Assembly (NCBI RefSeq): GCF_963667775.1
Contig: NZ_OY764015.1
Coordinates: 2,407,001 to 2,471,000, forward strand
DNA from: an uncultured Trichococcus sp.
GTDB taxonomy: Bacteria > Bacillota > Bacilli > Lactobacillales > Aerococcaceae
DNA: 64,000 nt
Direction of reading: 5' to 3'
Notes under the pieces: model-generated
Databases searched by the model: none
The model's input: the letters and a program-made list of their open reading frames with translations, nothing else
What the model was told of the DNA's origin: nothing
Shown: positions 7,591 through 17,920 of the stretch, piece by piece
How positions within the stretch are numbered: the first letter of the stretch is position 1
How the letters are laid out: the number at the start of each line of letters is the position of its first letter
Translations under genes and position numbers: made by a program

Positions 7591-8958
7591 ATGGAAGAAA
7601 CACTTCAAGATCGCATCCCCCCTCATAGTATAGAAGCAGAGCAATCCGTTCTGGGCTCCATTTTTTTGGATCCTGAAACGGTTGTGAATGTTTTGGAATA
7701 CCTTGAAACATCTGATTTTTACCGAAAAAATCATCAGATTATTTTTGATGCGATTTTGCAACTGAACAATCGGAATGAAGCGATAGACGTCGTCACCATC
7801 GCCAATGAGTTGGATACGAAGAACCAGCTTGAAAATGCTGGCGGAATGGAGTACTTGGCCGAATTGGCGGTTGCCGTGCCCACTTCAGCCAACGTGGAGT
7901 ATTACGCCAAGATAGTGGAAGAGAAATCGATCTTGCGCAATCTGATCCGATCGGCTACAGAAATCGTCCGCAAAGGCTATGAAGAGGGTGACGAGCTCGC
8001 CGTCATGCTGGACAGTGCCGAACAGAATATCCTTCAGGTATCCGAACGGAGAAACCGATCCGGCTTCATCCGCATATCGGATGTCGTTTCGGCATCGCTG
8101 CAGAACATCGAATCGTTGGCTCAACAAAGCGATGATGTCACAGGGGTGCCAACCGGTTACATTGCTTTGGACAAAATGACGGCGGGACTCCAGAAAGAAG
8201 AGCTGATTATCCTGGCAGCCAGGCCAGCCGTAGGTAAGACCGCCTTTGCTCTGAATATCGCACAGAATGTCGCAACCAAAGCCGATCAGGTAGTTGCCAT
8301 CTTCAGTTTGGAGATGGGGGCGGAGTCGTTGGTCAACCGGATGCTGTGTGCGGAAGGGAACATCGATGCCGGTCACTTGAGGACAGGGCAGCTTTCTGAA
8401 GAAGAGTGGTCCAACCTGATCATGGCGATGGGGACTTTGGGTCAGTCAAAAATCTTCATAGACGATACGCCGGGTATCCGGATTGCGGAAATCCGGGCAA
8501 AAAGTCGCCGTTTGCTGCAGGAACAGGGAAAACTGGGTCTCATCGTGATCGACTATCTGCAGCTGATTGAAGGGAACAACCGCGAAAGCCGTCAACAAGA
8601 AGTTTCCGACATTTCGCGTCAATTGAAGAAGTTGGCGAAGGAACTGAAAGTACCGGTCATCGCCCTTTCCCAATTGTCCCGTGGCGTGGAGCAAAGGCAA
8701 GACAAACGTCCGGTATTGAGCGATATCCGTGAATCAGGATCGATCGAGCAGGATGCCGATATCGTTGCTTTCCTGTACCGCGACGACTATTATGAACGTG
8801 AAGGCGGCGAAGAACCGGAACGGGATGAGCAGGAGAACAATGTCGTAGAGGTCATCATCGAAAAAAACCGGAGCGGGGCGCGGGGAACCGTCAAGCTCCT
8901 GTTCAAAAAGGAATTCAATAAATTTTCTTCGATGAGCTATATGCCGGAAATTAGTTGA
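7591..8958 (+). CDS. dnaB: Replicative DNA helicase
   Basis: 455 residues (called dnaC in Bacillus). The hexameric 5'-3' helicase unwinds DNA at the fork. The N-terminal domain (about 10-110) contains PPHSIEAEQSVLGS and the primase-binding helical region. The RecA-like C-terminal ATPase has the Walker A AARPAVGKTAFALN, the EMGAESLVNRM segment, Walker B LIVIDYLQLI, SQLSRGVEQR, and ESGSIEQDADIV. KNRSGARGTVKL is near the end. All catalytic motifs are intact. It follows its own promoter and precedes purA. No intein is present, although this gene is a frequent intein site. Confidence 0.97.
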   Translation: MEETLQDRIPPHSIEAEQSVLGSIFLDPETVVNVLEYLETSDFYRKNHQIIFDAILQLNNRNEAIDVVTIANELDTKNQLENAGGMEYLAELAVAVPTSANVEYYAKIVEEKSILRNLIRSATEIVRKGYEEGDELAVMLDSAEQNILQVSERRNRSGFIRISDVVSASLQNIESLAQQSDDVTGVPTGYIALDKMTAGLQKEELIILAARPAVGKTAFALNIAQNVATKADQVVAIFSLEMGAESLVNRMLCAEGNIDAGHLRTGQLSEEEWSNLIMAMGTLGQSKIFIDDTPGIRIAEIRAKSRRLLQEQGKLGLIVIDYLQLIEGNNRESRQQEVSDISRQLKKLAKELKVPVIALSQLSRGVEQRQDKRPVLSDIRESGSIEQDADIVAFLYRDDYYEREGGEEPERDEQENNVVEVIIEKNRSGARGTVKLLFKKEFNKFSSMSYMPEIS

Positions 8959-9074
8959 TATTTTTGGACAAATTGTTCAGAAATGAGCGCTTTTATCTGA
9001 TTCTTTATTGAAAGACATAGGTAATATTGGTAAACTAGCATAGTATTATGAATAAATTAGATGAGGTGGAGTAA

Positions 9075-10373
<1,299 letters not shown>

Positions 10374-10391
10374 GACAGTAATGAATACAAT

Positions 10392-10437
10392 AAAGAGTCC
10401 GCACCCGGAGATACTATCCGGATGTGGACTCTTTTTT
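10392..10437 (+). terminator. Terminator after purA
   Basis: AAAGAGTCCGCA-CCCGGA pairs with the TCCGG-A-TGTGGACTCTTT side, followed by T residues. A strong hairpin 19 bases after the stop codon. Confidence 0.9.
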
Positions 10438-10448
10438 TCGTAAAGTTA

Positions 10449-10477
10449 TTGCATTTTATTGAAAAGGGGAGTAAAAT
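10449..10477 (+). promoter_or_regulatory. Promoter of tRNA-Lys
   Basis: TTGCAT (10449-10454), exact 17-bp spacer, TAAAAT (10472-10477), 30 bases before the tRNA 5' end. Confidence 0.75.
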
Positions 10478-10507
10478 AACATTTGTTACGTGATCAGCAC
10501 GTGATAC

Positions 10508-10580
<73 letters not shown>

Positions 10581-10613
10581 TACATTATCATTTTAGAATC
10601 CTTGGAAACATTG

Positions 10614-10651
10614 ATGGAGCGCGATTCCTGATATGTCCCAGGGCTCTTTTT
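10614..10651 (+). terminator. Possible terminator after tRNA-Lys
   Basis: GAGC and GCTC arms around a large loop, followed by TTTTTTT. The stem is weak, but the T-run is clear. Confidence 0.4.
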
Positions 10652-10725
10652 TTGTTTTCCGCTCAGATTGGATGCAAAATAGTTGGAAATCAACGCAAGC
10701 AGTGAATTTTTTTCGCTGACGTGCG

Positions 10726-11142
10726 TTATTTAATTTCGATTTTATGGACAGCAGGTACGGATTCTTTTGTTTCTTTTTCTAGAGTGACGGTTAAAACGCC
10801 ATTCTCATAAGCGGCAGAGACAGCATCCTTTTTGACGTTTTTCAAAACATATTGACGTTTGTAATGTTTGCTTGAACGCTCCCGGCGAATGTATTTCTTT
10901 TCGTCGTCTTTTTCTTCTGTGGATACTTCGTGTTTCGCTTCGACAGTCAGAACGTTGTCTTGGAAAGTGACTTCAATATTTTCTTTGGTCATCCCCGGCA
11001 AATCTGCAATTACGGTGTAACTTTCGTCTGATTCTTTGATGTCTGTACTAGGGTATTCAATGCCTTCAAAGAAGTCAGGGTCATCAAAAAACGGTTCTTT
11101 GAAAAGAGGGGATCTGAAATAGGCTGGAAATAATCTGCTCAT
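10726..11142 (-). CDS. Hsp20 small heat-shock protein
   Basis: 138 residues. Small heat-shock proteins form oligomers that hold unfolding proteins in a refoldable state without ATP. The N-terminal arm MSRLFPAYFRSPLFKEPFF is followed by an alpha-crystallin domain (about 35-125) with YTVIADLPGMTKENIEVTFQ and YENGVLTVTLEKE, the family's A-x-x-x-n-G-V-L signature. The short C-terminal extension ends VHKIEIK, matching the I-x-I anchoring motif. An RBS GGAAG lies upstream. The gene is monocistronic and transcribed toward the tRNA. I see no CIRCE element or CtsR box. Confidence 0.93.
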   Translation of the reverse strand: MSRLFPAYFRSPLFKEPFFDDPDFFEGIEYPSTDIKESDESYTVIADLPGMTKENIEVTFQDNVLTVEAKHEVSTEEKDDEKKYIRRERSSKHYKRQYVLKNVKKDAVSAAYENGVLTVTLEKETKESVPAVHKIEIK

Positions 11143-11197
11143 GATGTTACTTCCTTTCTTTAATCAACCTCAGTTATAAAGCGCTATCAACACCCTT

Positions 11198-11225
11198 ATC
11201 ATACATCTTTTTTAAATTAGTGCAA
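11198..11225 (-). promoter_or_regulatory. Promoter of hsp20
   Basis: On the minus strand, TTGCAC (11225-11220), 16-bp spacer, TATGAT (11203-11198). It looks like an ordinary sigma-A site. Confidence 0.6.
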
Positions 11226-11323
11226 AAAAAAGTCTCTGAAAAAATTTGTGAAAGATCATTGTTGTTATTTTTCTGAAATCTAGCTTGTTCGCTTCATTTT
11301 TCTGTTACGCCATCACCAAAATA

Positions 11324-11358
11324 TGGTACGATTATCATTAGAATGTAAACGTTTGCTA
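11324..11358 (+). promoter_or_regulatory. levR-type gene: extended -10 and cre-like site
   Basis: TGGTACGAT (11324-11332) is an extended -10. Just downstream, ATGTAAACGTTTGCTA (11343-11358) matches the catabolite-responsive element consensus WTGNAANCGNWWNCAW at all but one fixed position. A CcpA site here would repress the activator when preferred sugars are present. Confidence 0.6.
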
Positions 11359-11372
11359 AGGGGTGATGATTT

Positions 11373-14135
11373 TTGCAGAGGATCGAAAAAGTGCTCGAGG
11401 CGTTGGGCATGCTTTATGAGGAGAAGAAGCAGGGCATAACGGCCGAAGAGATTGCTTATAGATTGAAAAGCGACAGAAGCAATATTTCGCGTGATCTGAA
11501 TCGGCTACATAAAGAAAAACGCTGCTACAAAGAGAAAACCAGGCCGGTACGTTTTTTTCCGTGCGCACGCAAGCTGCCCCAACAGGCTGCAGCACCGAAG
11601 GCAACAACCAGAATCGTGGACATGGATAACTTCCTGAAGAAAAATCCCAGCCTTTTCCATCAGATCGAGCAAGGCAAGGCTGCCATCCTGTATCCAGGGG
11701 ACGGTATGCATATGCTGTTGCTGGGCGAAACCGGCGTCGGCAAGTCGTTGTTCGCCGATTTGCTGCACAAATACGGCATCCAATCGGGGAAGCTGGCGGG
11801 ATCTTCCCCCTTCATCCAGTTCAATTGCGCCGATTATGCCCATAATCCGCAGCTGTTGATGAGCCAACTGTTTGGTCATGCAAAAGGGGCTTATACGGGT
11901 GCGGAGACAAATAAGACAGGGCTGCTCGAGAAGGCGAACGGCGGCATCCTATTTTTGGATGAAATCCACCGGTTGCCGATCGAAGGGCAGGAGATGCTAT
12001 TCACTTTCATCGACCGCGGTGTTTTCCGGCCGCTCGGTGAATCCGAAAAAGATCGCCACGCCAGTGTCCTGATCATCGGAGCGACGACCGAAAAAAAGGA
12101 CACGCTTCTGAAGACCTTCATCCGCAGACTGCCGATCATCATCGACCTGCCGAGTTTGAGGGAAAGGTCGATCGAGGAACGCCATCAGCTGTTTGATACG
12201 TTCGTTCAGCAGGAAGTCGATCAGTTGGGGGTACCGATGTATTTCAGCAAGAATGCGCTGAAAGCTTTTCTGCATTACAAATGCGAATTGAACATCGGGC
12301 AGTTCAGAGCGGATATCCGGATCGCTTTCGCGAAAAGCTATGCCCGTTTCTTGGCCATCAAGGAGGATTATCTGAGAGTCAGCAGCAAAGATCTGCCGGA
12401 TTATATCCGGGCGGGGCTGCTCAGCAGTGCGGATCACCGCCAGATGTGGTCGAAATACGAGGGGACGAACCGACAGGCGATCCAGTATCTGCCTTCCAAC
12501 GCTGCCGTTCCGGAAGTCATTGCGCCGAGCGAAAGCACCATCTATCGGGAAATGAACACACGCTACCGGGAATTGGAGAAGAACAAAGCCAGTGCGGAAG
12601 AAATCCAAAAAGCGATGGAGCACGACCTGAAGACCTATTTCAAATTGACCGGGGAAAAAGAACAACGCTTCTGCAACAAGGAAAATCTGATTGCGCTCGT
12701 GCCGGACAACATCATCAAGGAACTCGAAAAAATCCTCCGCCATGTCACGATCAAGACCGGCAAGGTAGTGAGCGATAAAGTCTTCCAGATGATGGCGATC
12801 CATATCTATAACCTTGTGAAGCGAAGCCAACAGGATCATGTGCTGAAAAACGATATGCATGAAGCGATCATCGATAAATATCCGGAGATGTACGGTGTCG
12901 CGAAAGAATGCATGGCTATTTTGGAAGCGGATCTGGGTGTGCATATTCCGGAAGAGGAAGCGAGTTACATCATCATGTTCCTGACCCACGATGAGATGAA
13001 TGCGATTGAAAGGTTGGCGAAAGTGCAGGTCATCGTGATTGCGCACGGATCGGGGATTGCCTCGGCGCTTTGCGACACGGCGAACCAACTGCTGAACCAC
13101 GAGGGTGCCATCGGGATCAATGCGCGCTTGGATGAGGAGCCCCAGCAAGTGTTCGAAAGGCTGGTCCGTTACATCAAAAACCATCAGATTACGGATGATA
13201 TCCTGCTGCTGGTGGATATGGGGAGCCTGACGACTTTTGCGGGTGAATTGGAGAAACTGTTCCCACTGAAGGCGGAGTCCATCCCATTGGTGAGCACGAT
13301 GCATGTCCTCGAAGCCAGCAGAAAAGCGATGATCGGCTGCAGTCTGCGTGAGGTGTATGTAGAAACGCTGAAGGTGAACGACTATATGGCCATCTATCAG
13401 GACAGGAAGGCGTTGGAACAGGTGCAGCAACCGAAAGCGCGGCCGCAAGCCACCGATTCGTTCCACTTCCGACCGTTGGCGATCATTTCGATCTGCCTGA
13501 CCGGCGAGGGGACGGCCGTAACGATCCGTGACATCATCCGCAAGGAGATTTCCTTCGATGAGAAGGAAATCACGATCGTGCCGATCAATCTCGTCGGCAA
13601 GGAGAGCATTTATGCGCGCCTTCAGGAATTGACGAAGGAATACGAGATCATCTGTGTCATCAGCACCTTTGCGATCAAAACGGAGTATCCGACCTTTGAA
13701 CTGTACACAGTCATGAACCGGGCGGGACTGCAGCGGATCCAGGACTGCATCGACGAAATCTATACATACCGTTCGATCAAGGAAACGATCCTGAAGTATT
13801 ACGACATGCCCGAAATAGAGGAGCTGCTGTCCAGCATTTATCGCTTCAACGATGAAGTGAACGAAATGATGAGCCCTTCCCTGTTCGTGAGCGACAAGAT
13901 CGGCCTTTCCTTCCATATCATCGGCATGCTGCGGAAAATCAAACGCAAGGAACAGATTCCGCGTTTTGAGAAAGGGATGGTTTCGTTCCCGCAGGACAAG
14001 TATGTCGTTCCGAAGATCAAAAATCTTTTCCTGGATTATTTCCGGGAGCATCTTGAAATCATCAACGAAGACATGCTGAACCATGTCGCCTACGCTTATC
14101 TGGCCCGAAGTGTGTCCTACATAGCGAACGGCTGA
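11373..14135 (+). CDS. LevR-type sigma-54 activator with PTS regulation domains
   Basis: 920 residues from TTG 11373, which follows GGGGTGATGAT; no ATG is better placed. Domains in order: an N-terminal helix-turn-helix (about 1-50, SNISRDLNRL); an AAA+ sigma-54 activator domain with Walker A GETGVGKS (about 117), the RNA-polymerase loop GAYTGA (about 171) and Walker B GGILFLDEIHRLP; a PRD (about 460-545); a mannose-family EIIA-like domain (about 548-680, VIVIAHGSGIAS with its His); an EIIB-like domain (about 700-790); and a second PRD. It drives sigma-54 RNA polymerase at the -24/-12 promoter just downstream. Phosphorylation by PTS proteins is expected to tune it. A cre-like site precedes it. 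Confidence 0.93.
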   Translation: MQRIEKVLEALGMLYEEKKQGITAEEIAYRLKSDRSNISRDLNRLHKEKRCYKEKTRPVRFFPCARKLPQQAAAPKATTRIVDMDNFLKKNPSLFHQIEQGKAAILYPGDGMHMLLLGETGVGKSLFADLLHKYGIQSGKLAGSSPFIQFNCADYAHNPQLLMSQLFGHAKGAYTGAETNKTGLLEKANGGILFLDEIHRLPIEGQEMLFTFIDRGVFRPLGESEKDRHASVLIIGATTEKKDTLLKTFIRRLPIIIDLPSLRERSIEERHQLFDTFVQQEVDQLGVPMYFSKNALKAFLHYKCELNIGQFRADIRIAFAKSYARFLAIKEDYLRVSSKDLPDYIRAGLLSSADHRQMWSKYEGTNRQAIQYLPSNAAVPEVIAPSESTIYREMNTRYRELEKNKASAEEIQKAMEHDLKTYFKLTGEKEQRFCNKENLIALVPDNIIKELEKILRHVTIKTGKVVSDKVFQMMAIHIYNLVKRSQQDHVLKNDMHEAIIDKYPEMYGVAKECMAILEADLGVHIPEEEASYIIMFLTHDEMNAIERLAKVQVIVIAHGSGIASALCDTANQLLNHEGAIGINARLDEEPQQVFERLVRYIKNHQITDDILLLVDMGSLTTFAGELEKLFPLKAESIPLVSTMHVLEASRKAMIGCSLREVYVETLKVNDYMAIYQDRKALEQVQQPKARPQATDSFHFRPLAIISICLTGEGTAVTIRDIIRKEISFDEKEITIVPINLVGKESIYARLQELTKEYEIICVISTFAIKTEYPTFELYTVMNRAGLQRIQDCIDEIYTYRSIKETILKYYDMPEIEELLSSIYRFNDEVNEMMSPSLFVSDKIGLSFHIIGMLRKIKRKEQIPRFEKGMVSFPQDKYVVPKIKNLFLDYFREHLEIINEDMLNHVAYAYLARSVSYIANG

Positions 14136-14152
14136 CACACAAGTGTACAATT

Positions 14153-14192
14153 AAAAAAAATCTGTGTCGTTTTGGCGACACAGATTTTTTTG
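14153..14192. terminator. Terminator after the sigma-54 activator
   Basis: AAAAAATCTGTGTCG pairs with CGACACAGATTTTTT around TTTTGG. It is symmetric and so bidirectional. It isolates the activator gene from the sigma-54 promoter. Confidence 0.9.
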
Positions 14193-14221
14193 TTGCCCGA
14201 TGTGGTGTGCTTCATGTGTGT

Positions 14222-14238
14222 TGGCACGATTTTTGCAT
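14222..14238 (+). promoter_or_regulatory. Sigma-54 (-24/-12) promoter of the PTS operon
   Basis: TGGCAC (14222-14227), five bases, TTGCAT (14233-14238) fits TGGCAC-N5-TTGCW exactly, including the invariant GG and GC 10 bp apart. It lies 39 bases before the IIA gene and directly downstream of a sigma-54 activator gene. RpoN must be encoded outside the window. Confidence 0.93.
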
Positions 14239-14276
14239 ATGTATAAGTGAAAGGATAAAGGACAGGAGGGATCCAT

Positions 14277-14624
14277 TTGGAAGATGAGGAAAAGATCATC
14301 ATGCAGCTGATCATCCATGGTGGGGATGCCCGCGCGTACAGCATGAAGGCCATCCAAGCCGCCGAAAAGGGCGAGTTTATGGAAGCCGACAAATTGATGG
14401 GGGAGGCGAAGGTTTCCCTGAACAAAGCGCATGATCTGCAGACTACGATTATCCAAGAAGAAATCAGAGGCAAACCGACCAGCACCACGCTGCTGATGGT
14501 CCACGCACAGGATCATGTGATGAATGCCATGACCGTGAGGGATCTGGCGGAGCACCTGATCCAATTGAGAGAAGAAGTCCATTTGTTCCACACACAAAAA
14601 GTGAGCCAGGAGGAGATCGCATGA
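14277..14624 (+). CDS. PTS lactose/cellobiose-family EIIA
   Basis: 115 residues from TTG 14277 (RBS AGGAGGG). This all-helical soluble protein takes phosphate from HPr and passes it to EIIB. LIIHGGDARAYSMKAI and the active-site segment LLMVHAQDHVMNAM, with the phosphorylated His in VHAQDH, identify the Lac/Chb EIIA family. The 3' end overlaps the IIB start by 4 bases (ATGA), so translation is coupled. It is the first gene of the sigma-54 operon. Confidence 0.93.
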   Translation: MEDEEKIIMQLIIHGGDARAYSMKAIQAAEKGEFMEADKLMGEAKVSLNKAHDLQTTIIQEEIRGKPTSTTLLMVHAQDHVMNAMTVRDLAEHLIQLREEVHLFHTQKVSQEEIA

Positions 14625-14932
14625 CACTATCGATTATGTTGGCCTGTGCGGGAGGTTTTTCGACCAGCATGCTGGTCGAACGGATGAAGGATGCGGCAAA
14701 AGAAAAAGGGATGGAGGTCACGATTGATGCCACGGCGGAGGGAAAAGTGGATAAGCTGATCCAGAACATCGACATCCTTTTGCTGGGCCCGCAAGTCGGG
14801 TATATGGAGGAAAGCTTCAAAAAGAAGTACAGTGGCCATCCGGTCGCGATCGCCACGATTCCTTCAATGGATTACGGCATGATGAACGGCAAAAAAGTAT
14901 TGGCGGATGCTTTAAATTTATTAAACAAATAG
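14621..14932 (+). CDS. PTS lactose/cellobiose-family EIIB
   Basis: 103 residues. This small soluble EIIB carries phosphate on a Cys near the N-terminus: MLACAGGFSTSMLV, Cys9, is the expected P-loop-like site. GPQVGYMEESFKKKY and VATIPSMDYGMMNG are typical of the cellobiose IIB group. The RBS AGGAG lies inside the end of the IIA gene. The IIC gene follows after 13 bases. The separate IIA, IIB and IIC polypeptides are characteristic of the Chb/Cel type. Confidence 0.93.
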   Translation: MTLSIMLACAGGFSTSMLVERMKDAAKEKGMEVTIDATAEGKVDKLIQNIDILLLGPQVGYMEESFKKKYSGHPVAIATIPSMDYGMMNGKKVLADALNLLNK

Positions 14933-14945
14933 GGGGCTGAAAAGA

Positions 14946-16250
14946 ATGGCTGATTTTTCGAATGTGCAAATGAGTTTACAACGTGGTGCGGGTGCGATCC
15001 AAAACAACAAATACATCAGTGCCATCACAAATGGTCTGATGTCAGCGATGCCGATCACAATCGTGGGTGCCTTGGGGAGTCTCGTGAACAGTTTCCCGGT
15101 TCAAGGCTATCAGAATTTTTTGGTCAACACCGGATTGAAAGCGATTACGGTCATTCCTTCCGAAATCACGACCAACCTTTTGGCCATCTATGTTGTTTAT
15201 TTGATCGCTGCGAAGTTTGCCGAGTCCTATGACATCGACGGAACGCCGGCAGGGATGCTTGCCTTGATGAGCTTTCTGATCGTGACACCTTTCAATTATT
15301 CCGAAGCGAACACATTGGCCTCGCTGCCCGCTACCTGGATGGGCGCACCGGGACTGTTTACAGCATTTCTTGTCGCATTATTGTCCGCGAAAGTTTATAC
15401 CATTTTCAAAATTAAAGGTTGGGTCATCAAGATGCCTGACGGCGTACCGCCGACCGTATCCAAATCGTTCTCCGGGCTGGTGCCTGGTTTGGTGCTTGCT
15501 GTTATTGCCTTAGTCATCCGCTACGTGATGACATTGACTGCCTACGCCGATATCCACTCGTTCATCTTTTCGGTAGTGGCTGCACCATTGACCAAACTGG
15601 GCGGAAGCTTTACAGCACTGTTGGTTGCGATGTTTGCGGCACAGATTTTGTGGTTGGTCGGTGTGCACGGCGCAATGGTCGTCTACAGTGTATTCATGCC
15701 GATCTGGACACCGCTGGGTACCGAAAACTTGGCAGCGTATAACGCTGGTCTGGAAATCCCGAATATCGTTTCCGGAAGCATGTTCGGGATGGTCGTATTC
15801 ATGGGTTCAGGCGCTACCTTAGGTTTGGCGATGGCGATGCTGCGGGCAAAATCGGAGCAATACCGTGTCCTTGGCAAATTGAGTTTGATCCCGAACATCT
15901 GCGGCATCAATGAACCGATCATCTTCGGGATGCCGATCATCATGAACTTCACTTTGGCTATCCCATTCATCCTGGTGCCTTTGATCATCGCAGTCACTTC
16001 TTATCTTGGCATGCTGACAGGCATCCTGCCTTACCTGCCGGGTATCGCGGTGCCGTTGGGTGTTCCGGTCATCATCAATGGATTGATGGCGGGCGGCTGG
16101 AGATGGGCTGTCTATCAAGCGCTTATGATCGCTGTGAGCTATTTCGTCTATCTGCCGTTCTTCAAGGTCATGGATAAAGCCGCCTATAAGCAAGAAGTGG
16201 AAGCGCAAGAACAAGCGGAAGCATCCGAATTGGAAAATGCTTTAGTCTGA
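14946..16250 (+). CDS. PTS cellobiose-family EIIC permease
   Basis: 434 residues, a membrane permease with about ten hydrophobic segments that transports and phosphorylates a beta-linked oligosaccharide. ISAITNGLMSAMPITIVGA at the N-terminus and GINEPIIFGMPIIMN (about 320, substrate-site region) are family signatures, and GVPVIINGLMAGGWRW follows. The cytoplasmic C-terminus is charged. The exact sugar cannot be read from sequence. The next gene encodes a secreted esterase, which suggests an acylated plant oligosaccharide. Confidence 0.93.
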   Translation: MADFSNVQMSLQRGAGAIQNNKYISAITNGLMSAMPITIVGALGSLVNSFPVQGYQNFLVNTGLKAITVIPSEITTNLLAIYVVYLIAAKFAESYDIDGTPAGMLALMSFLIVTPFNYSEANTLASLPATWMGAPGLFTAFLVALLSAKVYTIFKIKGWVIKMPDGVPPTVSKSFSGLVPGLVLAVIALVIRYVMTLTAYADIHSFIFSVVAAPLTKLGGSFTALLVAMFAAQILWLVGVHGAMVVYSVFMPIWTPLGTENLAAYNAGLEIPNIVSGSMFGMVVFMGSGATLGLAMAMLRAKSEQYRVLGKLSLIPNICGINEPIIFGMPIIMNFTLAIPFILVPLIIAVTSYLGMLTGILPYLPGIAVPLGVPVIINGLMAGGWRWAVYQALMIAVSYFVYLPFFKVMDKAAYKQEVEAQEQAEASELENALV

Positions 16251-16429
16251 TAAGCGAAAGATACTGGGGAAACAAGCTGATAAGAAACGCAGCAAAAAAG
16301 ATTCGTTCCACTGGTACAAAAAGGTCATCGCTTCAAACGGGGCCGATTTGGACTGAACGCCTGGAGCGGCTGCACCGTTTTCTGTAAGTGTTCAATGAAA
16401 AAACATAAATAGATCGGGAGGAAAAAAAT

Positions 16430-17755
16430 ATGATGTGTAGAGTGAAAAGAATGGCTAAAGTAACGGCATTGAGCGCAGTGGTTTTGGGAGGATTGTTCGC
16501 AACGGCCGATCAGGTTTCGGCAAAAGAATTGAAGACCCAGCCTGCCTCCTATGAAACGGTCATCGAAGTGAAGGACTGGGGCGCAACGGTGACCAAAATC
16601 ATCGTGGACTTGGGCAGACCGGTTCCGCAAGGTTCCGTGACGACGGATACGTTCAGCGTCAATGTCTCAAGAAGCGACAGCCGTTTGGAGCCTTCCTTGC
16701 TGGGGGAGGGCATCGTGAACGTCACGAACGCCTACGTGGCCGACAAAGACGGCAATCCGGCCGTTCAGACTGGGCAGTATGCGGTACTGGAAATGGAATA
16801 CGGTCCGACTTTGGCCCGGAGCTCTGCTTTGAACTATCAAGTCGCTACCGGGCGCAATGATTGGACGACGAACGCCTACACCATCACGCAGCAGACGGCG
16901 ATCGAAACGCCGGCAGGCTCCGTATCCGGTCTGGTCGTCACCGAATTTACCGGAACAACCAAGGAAATCATCGAAGATTTCGAAACCGGCGCAGCGACCT
17001 TCGACGACGTCACCTTGACTTATGCCGACTACAGCCCGGCGCAGGACAACCAAGAAAATCCATTGATCATCTGGCTGCATGGGGGCGGGGAAGGCGGAAC
17101 GGATGCGACAATCCCGTTGGCTGCAAACAAAGCGACTGCTTTGGCTACGGATGAGATCCAGTCCTACTTCGATGGGGCCTATGTCTTGGCTCCGCAGACA
17201 CCGACCTATTGGATGGACGGAATCGGCGGAAGAGCGGACGGTTCTTCCAAATACGAAGATGCTTTGATGGCGCTGATCGAGGAGTATGTCGCCAACAATC
17301 CGGATGTCGATACGGACCGGATCTATATCGGCGGACCGTCCAACGGCGGCTACATGACGATGCTGATGGTGCGGGATTACCCTGGCTACTTCGCTGCCGC
17401 ATTTCCTGTCTGCGAAGGTTTGAATGATGTTTTGATCTCGGATGCGGACATCGAGAATCTGGCGCAGACGCCGATCTGGTTCACTGCCGCCGCAAACGAC
17501 ATGGTGCTGCCTCCAGCAATCAATACGGTGCCGACCTACAATCGCTTGCTGGCTGTAGGTGCGGATGTGTACATGACCTTGTTTGATGATGTACACGACA
17601 CTTCCGGCCTGTACACAAATGCGGACGGCACGCCATATCAATACAATGGCCACTTCTCTTGGGTCTATGTCCACAACAACGAAGTCATGACAGAAATCAA
17701 CGGAGAAACGATCACGTTGATGCAGTGGCTGTCCGAGCAGTCCTTGAACGACTGA
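16430..17755 (+). CDS. Secreted alpha/beta-hydrolase esterase
   Basis: 441 residues. The N-terminus (VKRMAKVTALSAVVLGG and ending ATADQVSA) is a Sec signal peptide with an AxA-like cleavage site near residue 33. No LPxTG anchor is visible. Residues about 35-170 form an Ig-like N-terminal region, and an alpha/beta-hydrolase domain follows with PLIIWLHGGGEGG (oxyanion region), the nucleophile elbow GGPSNGGYM (Ser near 303) and a late His in GHFSWVYVHNN. This arrangement is seen in feruloyl/acetyl-type carbohydrate esterases and prolyl-oligopeptidase-like proteins. It lies 179 bases after the PTS EIIC gene, with RBS GGGAGG. It probably deacylates the substrate before uptake; the substrate is unknown. 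Confidence 0.8.
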   Translation: MMCRVKRMAKVTALSAVVLGGLFATADQVSAKELKTQPASYETVIEVKDWGATVTKIIVDLGRPVPQGSVTTDTFSVNVSRSDSRLEPSLLGEGIVNVTNAYVADKDGNPAVQTGQYAVLEMEYGPTLARSSALNYQVATGRNDWTTNAYTITQQTAIETPAGSVSGLVVTEFTGTTKEIIEDFETGAATFDDVTLTYADYSPAQDNQENPLIIWLHGGGEGGTDATIPLAANKATALATDEIQSYFDGAYVLAPQTPTYWMDGIGGRADGSSKYEDALMALIEEYVANNPDVDTDRIYIGGPSNGGYMTMLMVRDYPGYFAAAFPVCEGLNDVLISDADIENLAQTPIWFTAAANDMVLPPAINTVPTYNRLLAVGADVYMTLFDDVHDTSGLYTNADGTPYQYNGHFSWVYVHNNEVMTEINGETITLMQWLSEQSLND

Positions 17756-17782
17756 GCTGTTTGCTGCAACCGGAACAAAATG

Positions 17783-17830
17783 AACAGCCTCCGAGAATCC
17801 GTAATATGCGGATTTCCGGAGGCTGTTTTT
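17783..17830 (+). terminator. Terminator after the secreted esterase gene
   Basis: AACAGCCTCCG-GAATCCG pairs with CGGAT-TTCCGGAGGCTGTT, followed by a T-run. Confidence 0.88.
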
Positions 17831-17920
17831 GTGTTGTCGTGAGACGGTAATGACTTGATATCAGTGGGCGGACAGCGGTTTGTCGGACAATGCCTAGCCT
17901 TCTATGACGCGAACTCCGAT

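Noticed and set aside
7591..8958. Intein in dnaB
   Set aside because: The helicase motifs are contiguous and the length is normal.
11997..14150. Long 717-codon frame antisense to the LevR-type gene
   Set aside because: It is the complement of a strongly supported gene, has no RBS, and its residue composition is typical of a shadow frame.
16667..17674. 335-codon frame opposite the secreted esterase gene
   Set aside because: Shadow frame; the plus strand has signal peptide, motifs and RBS.
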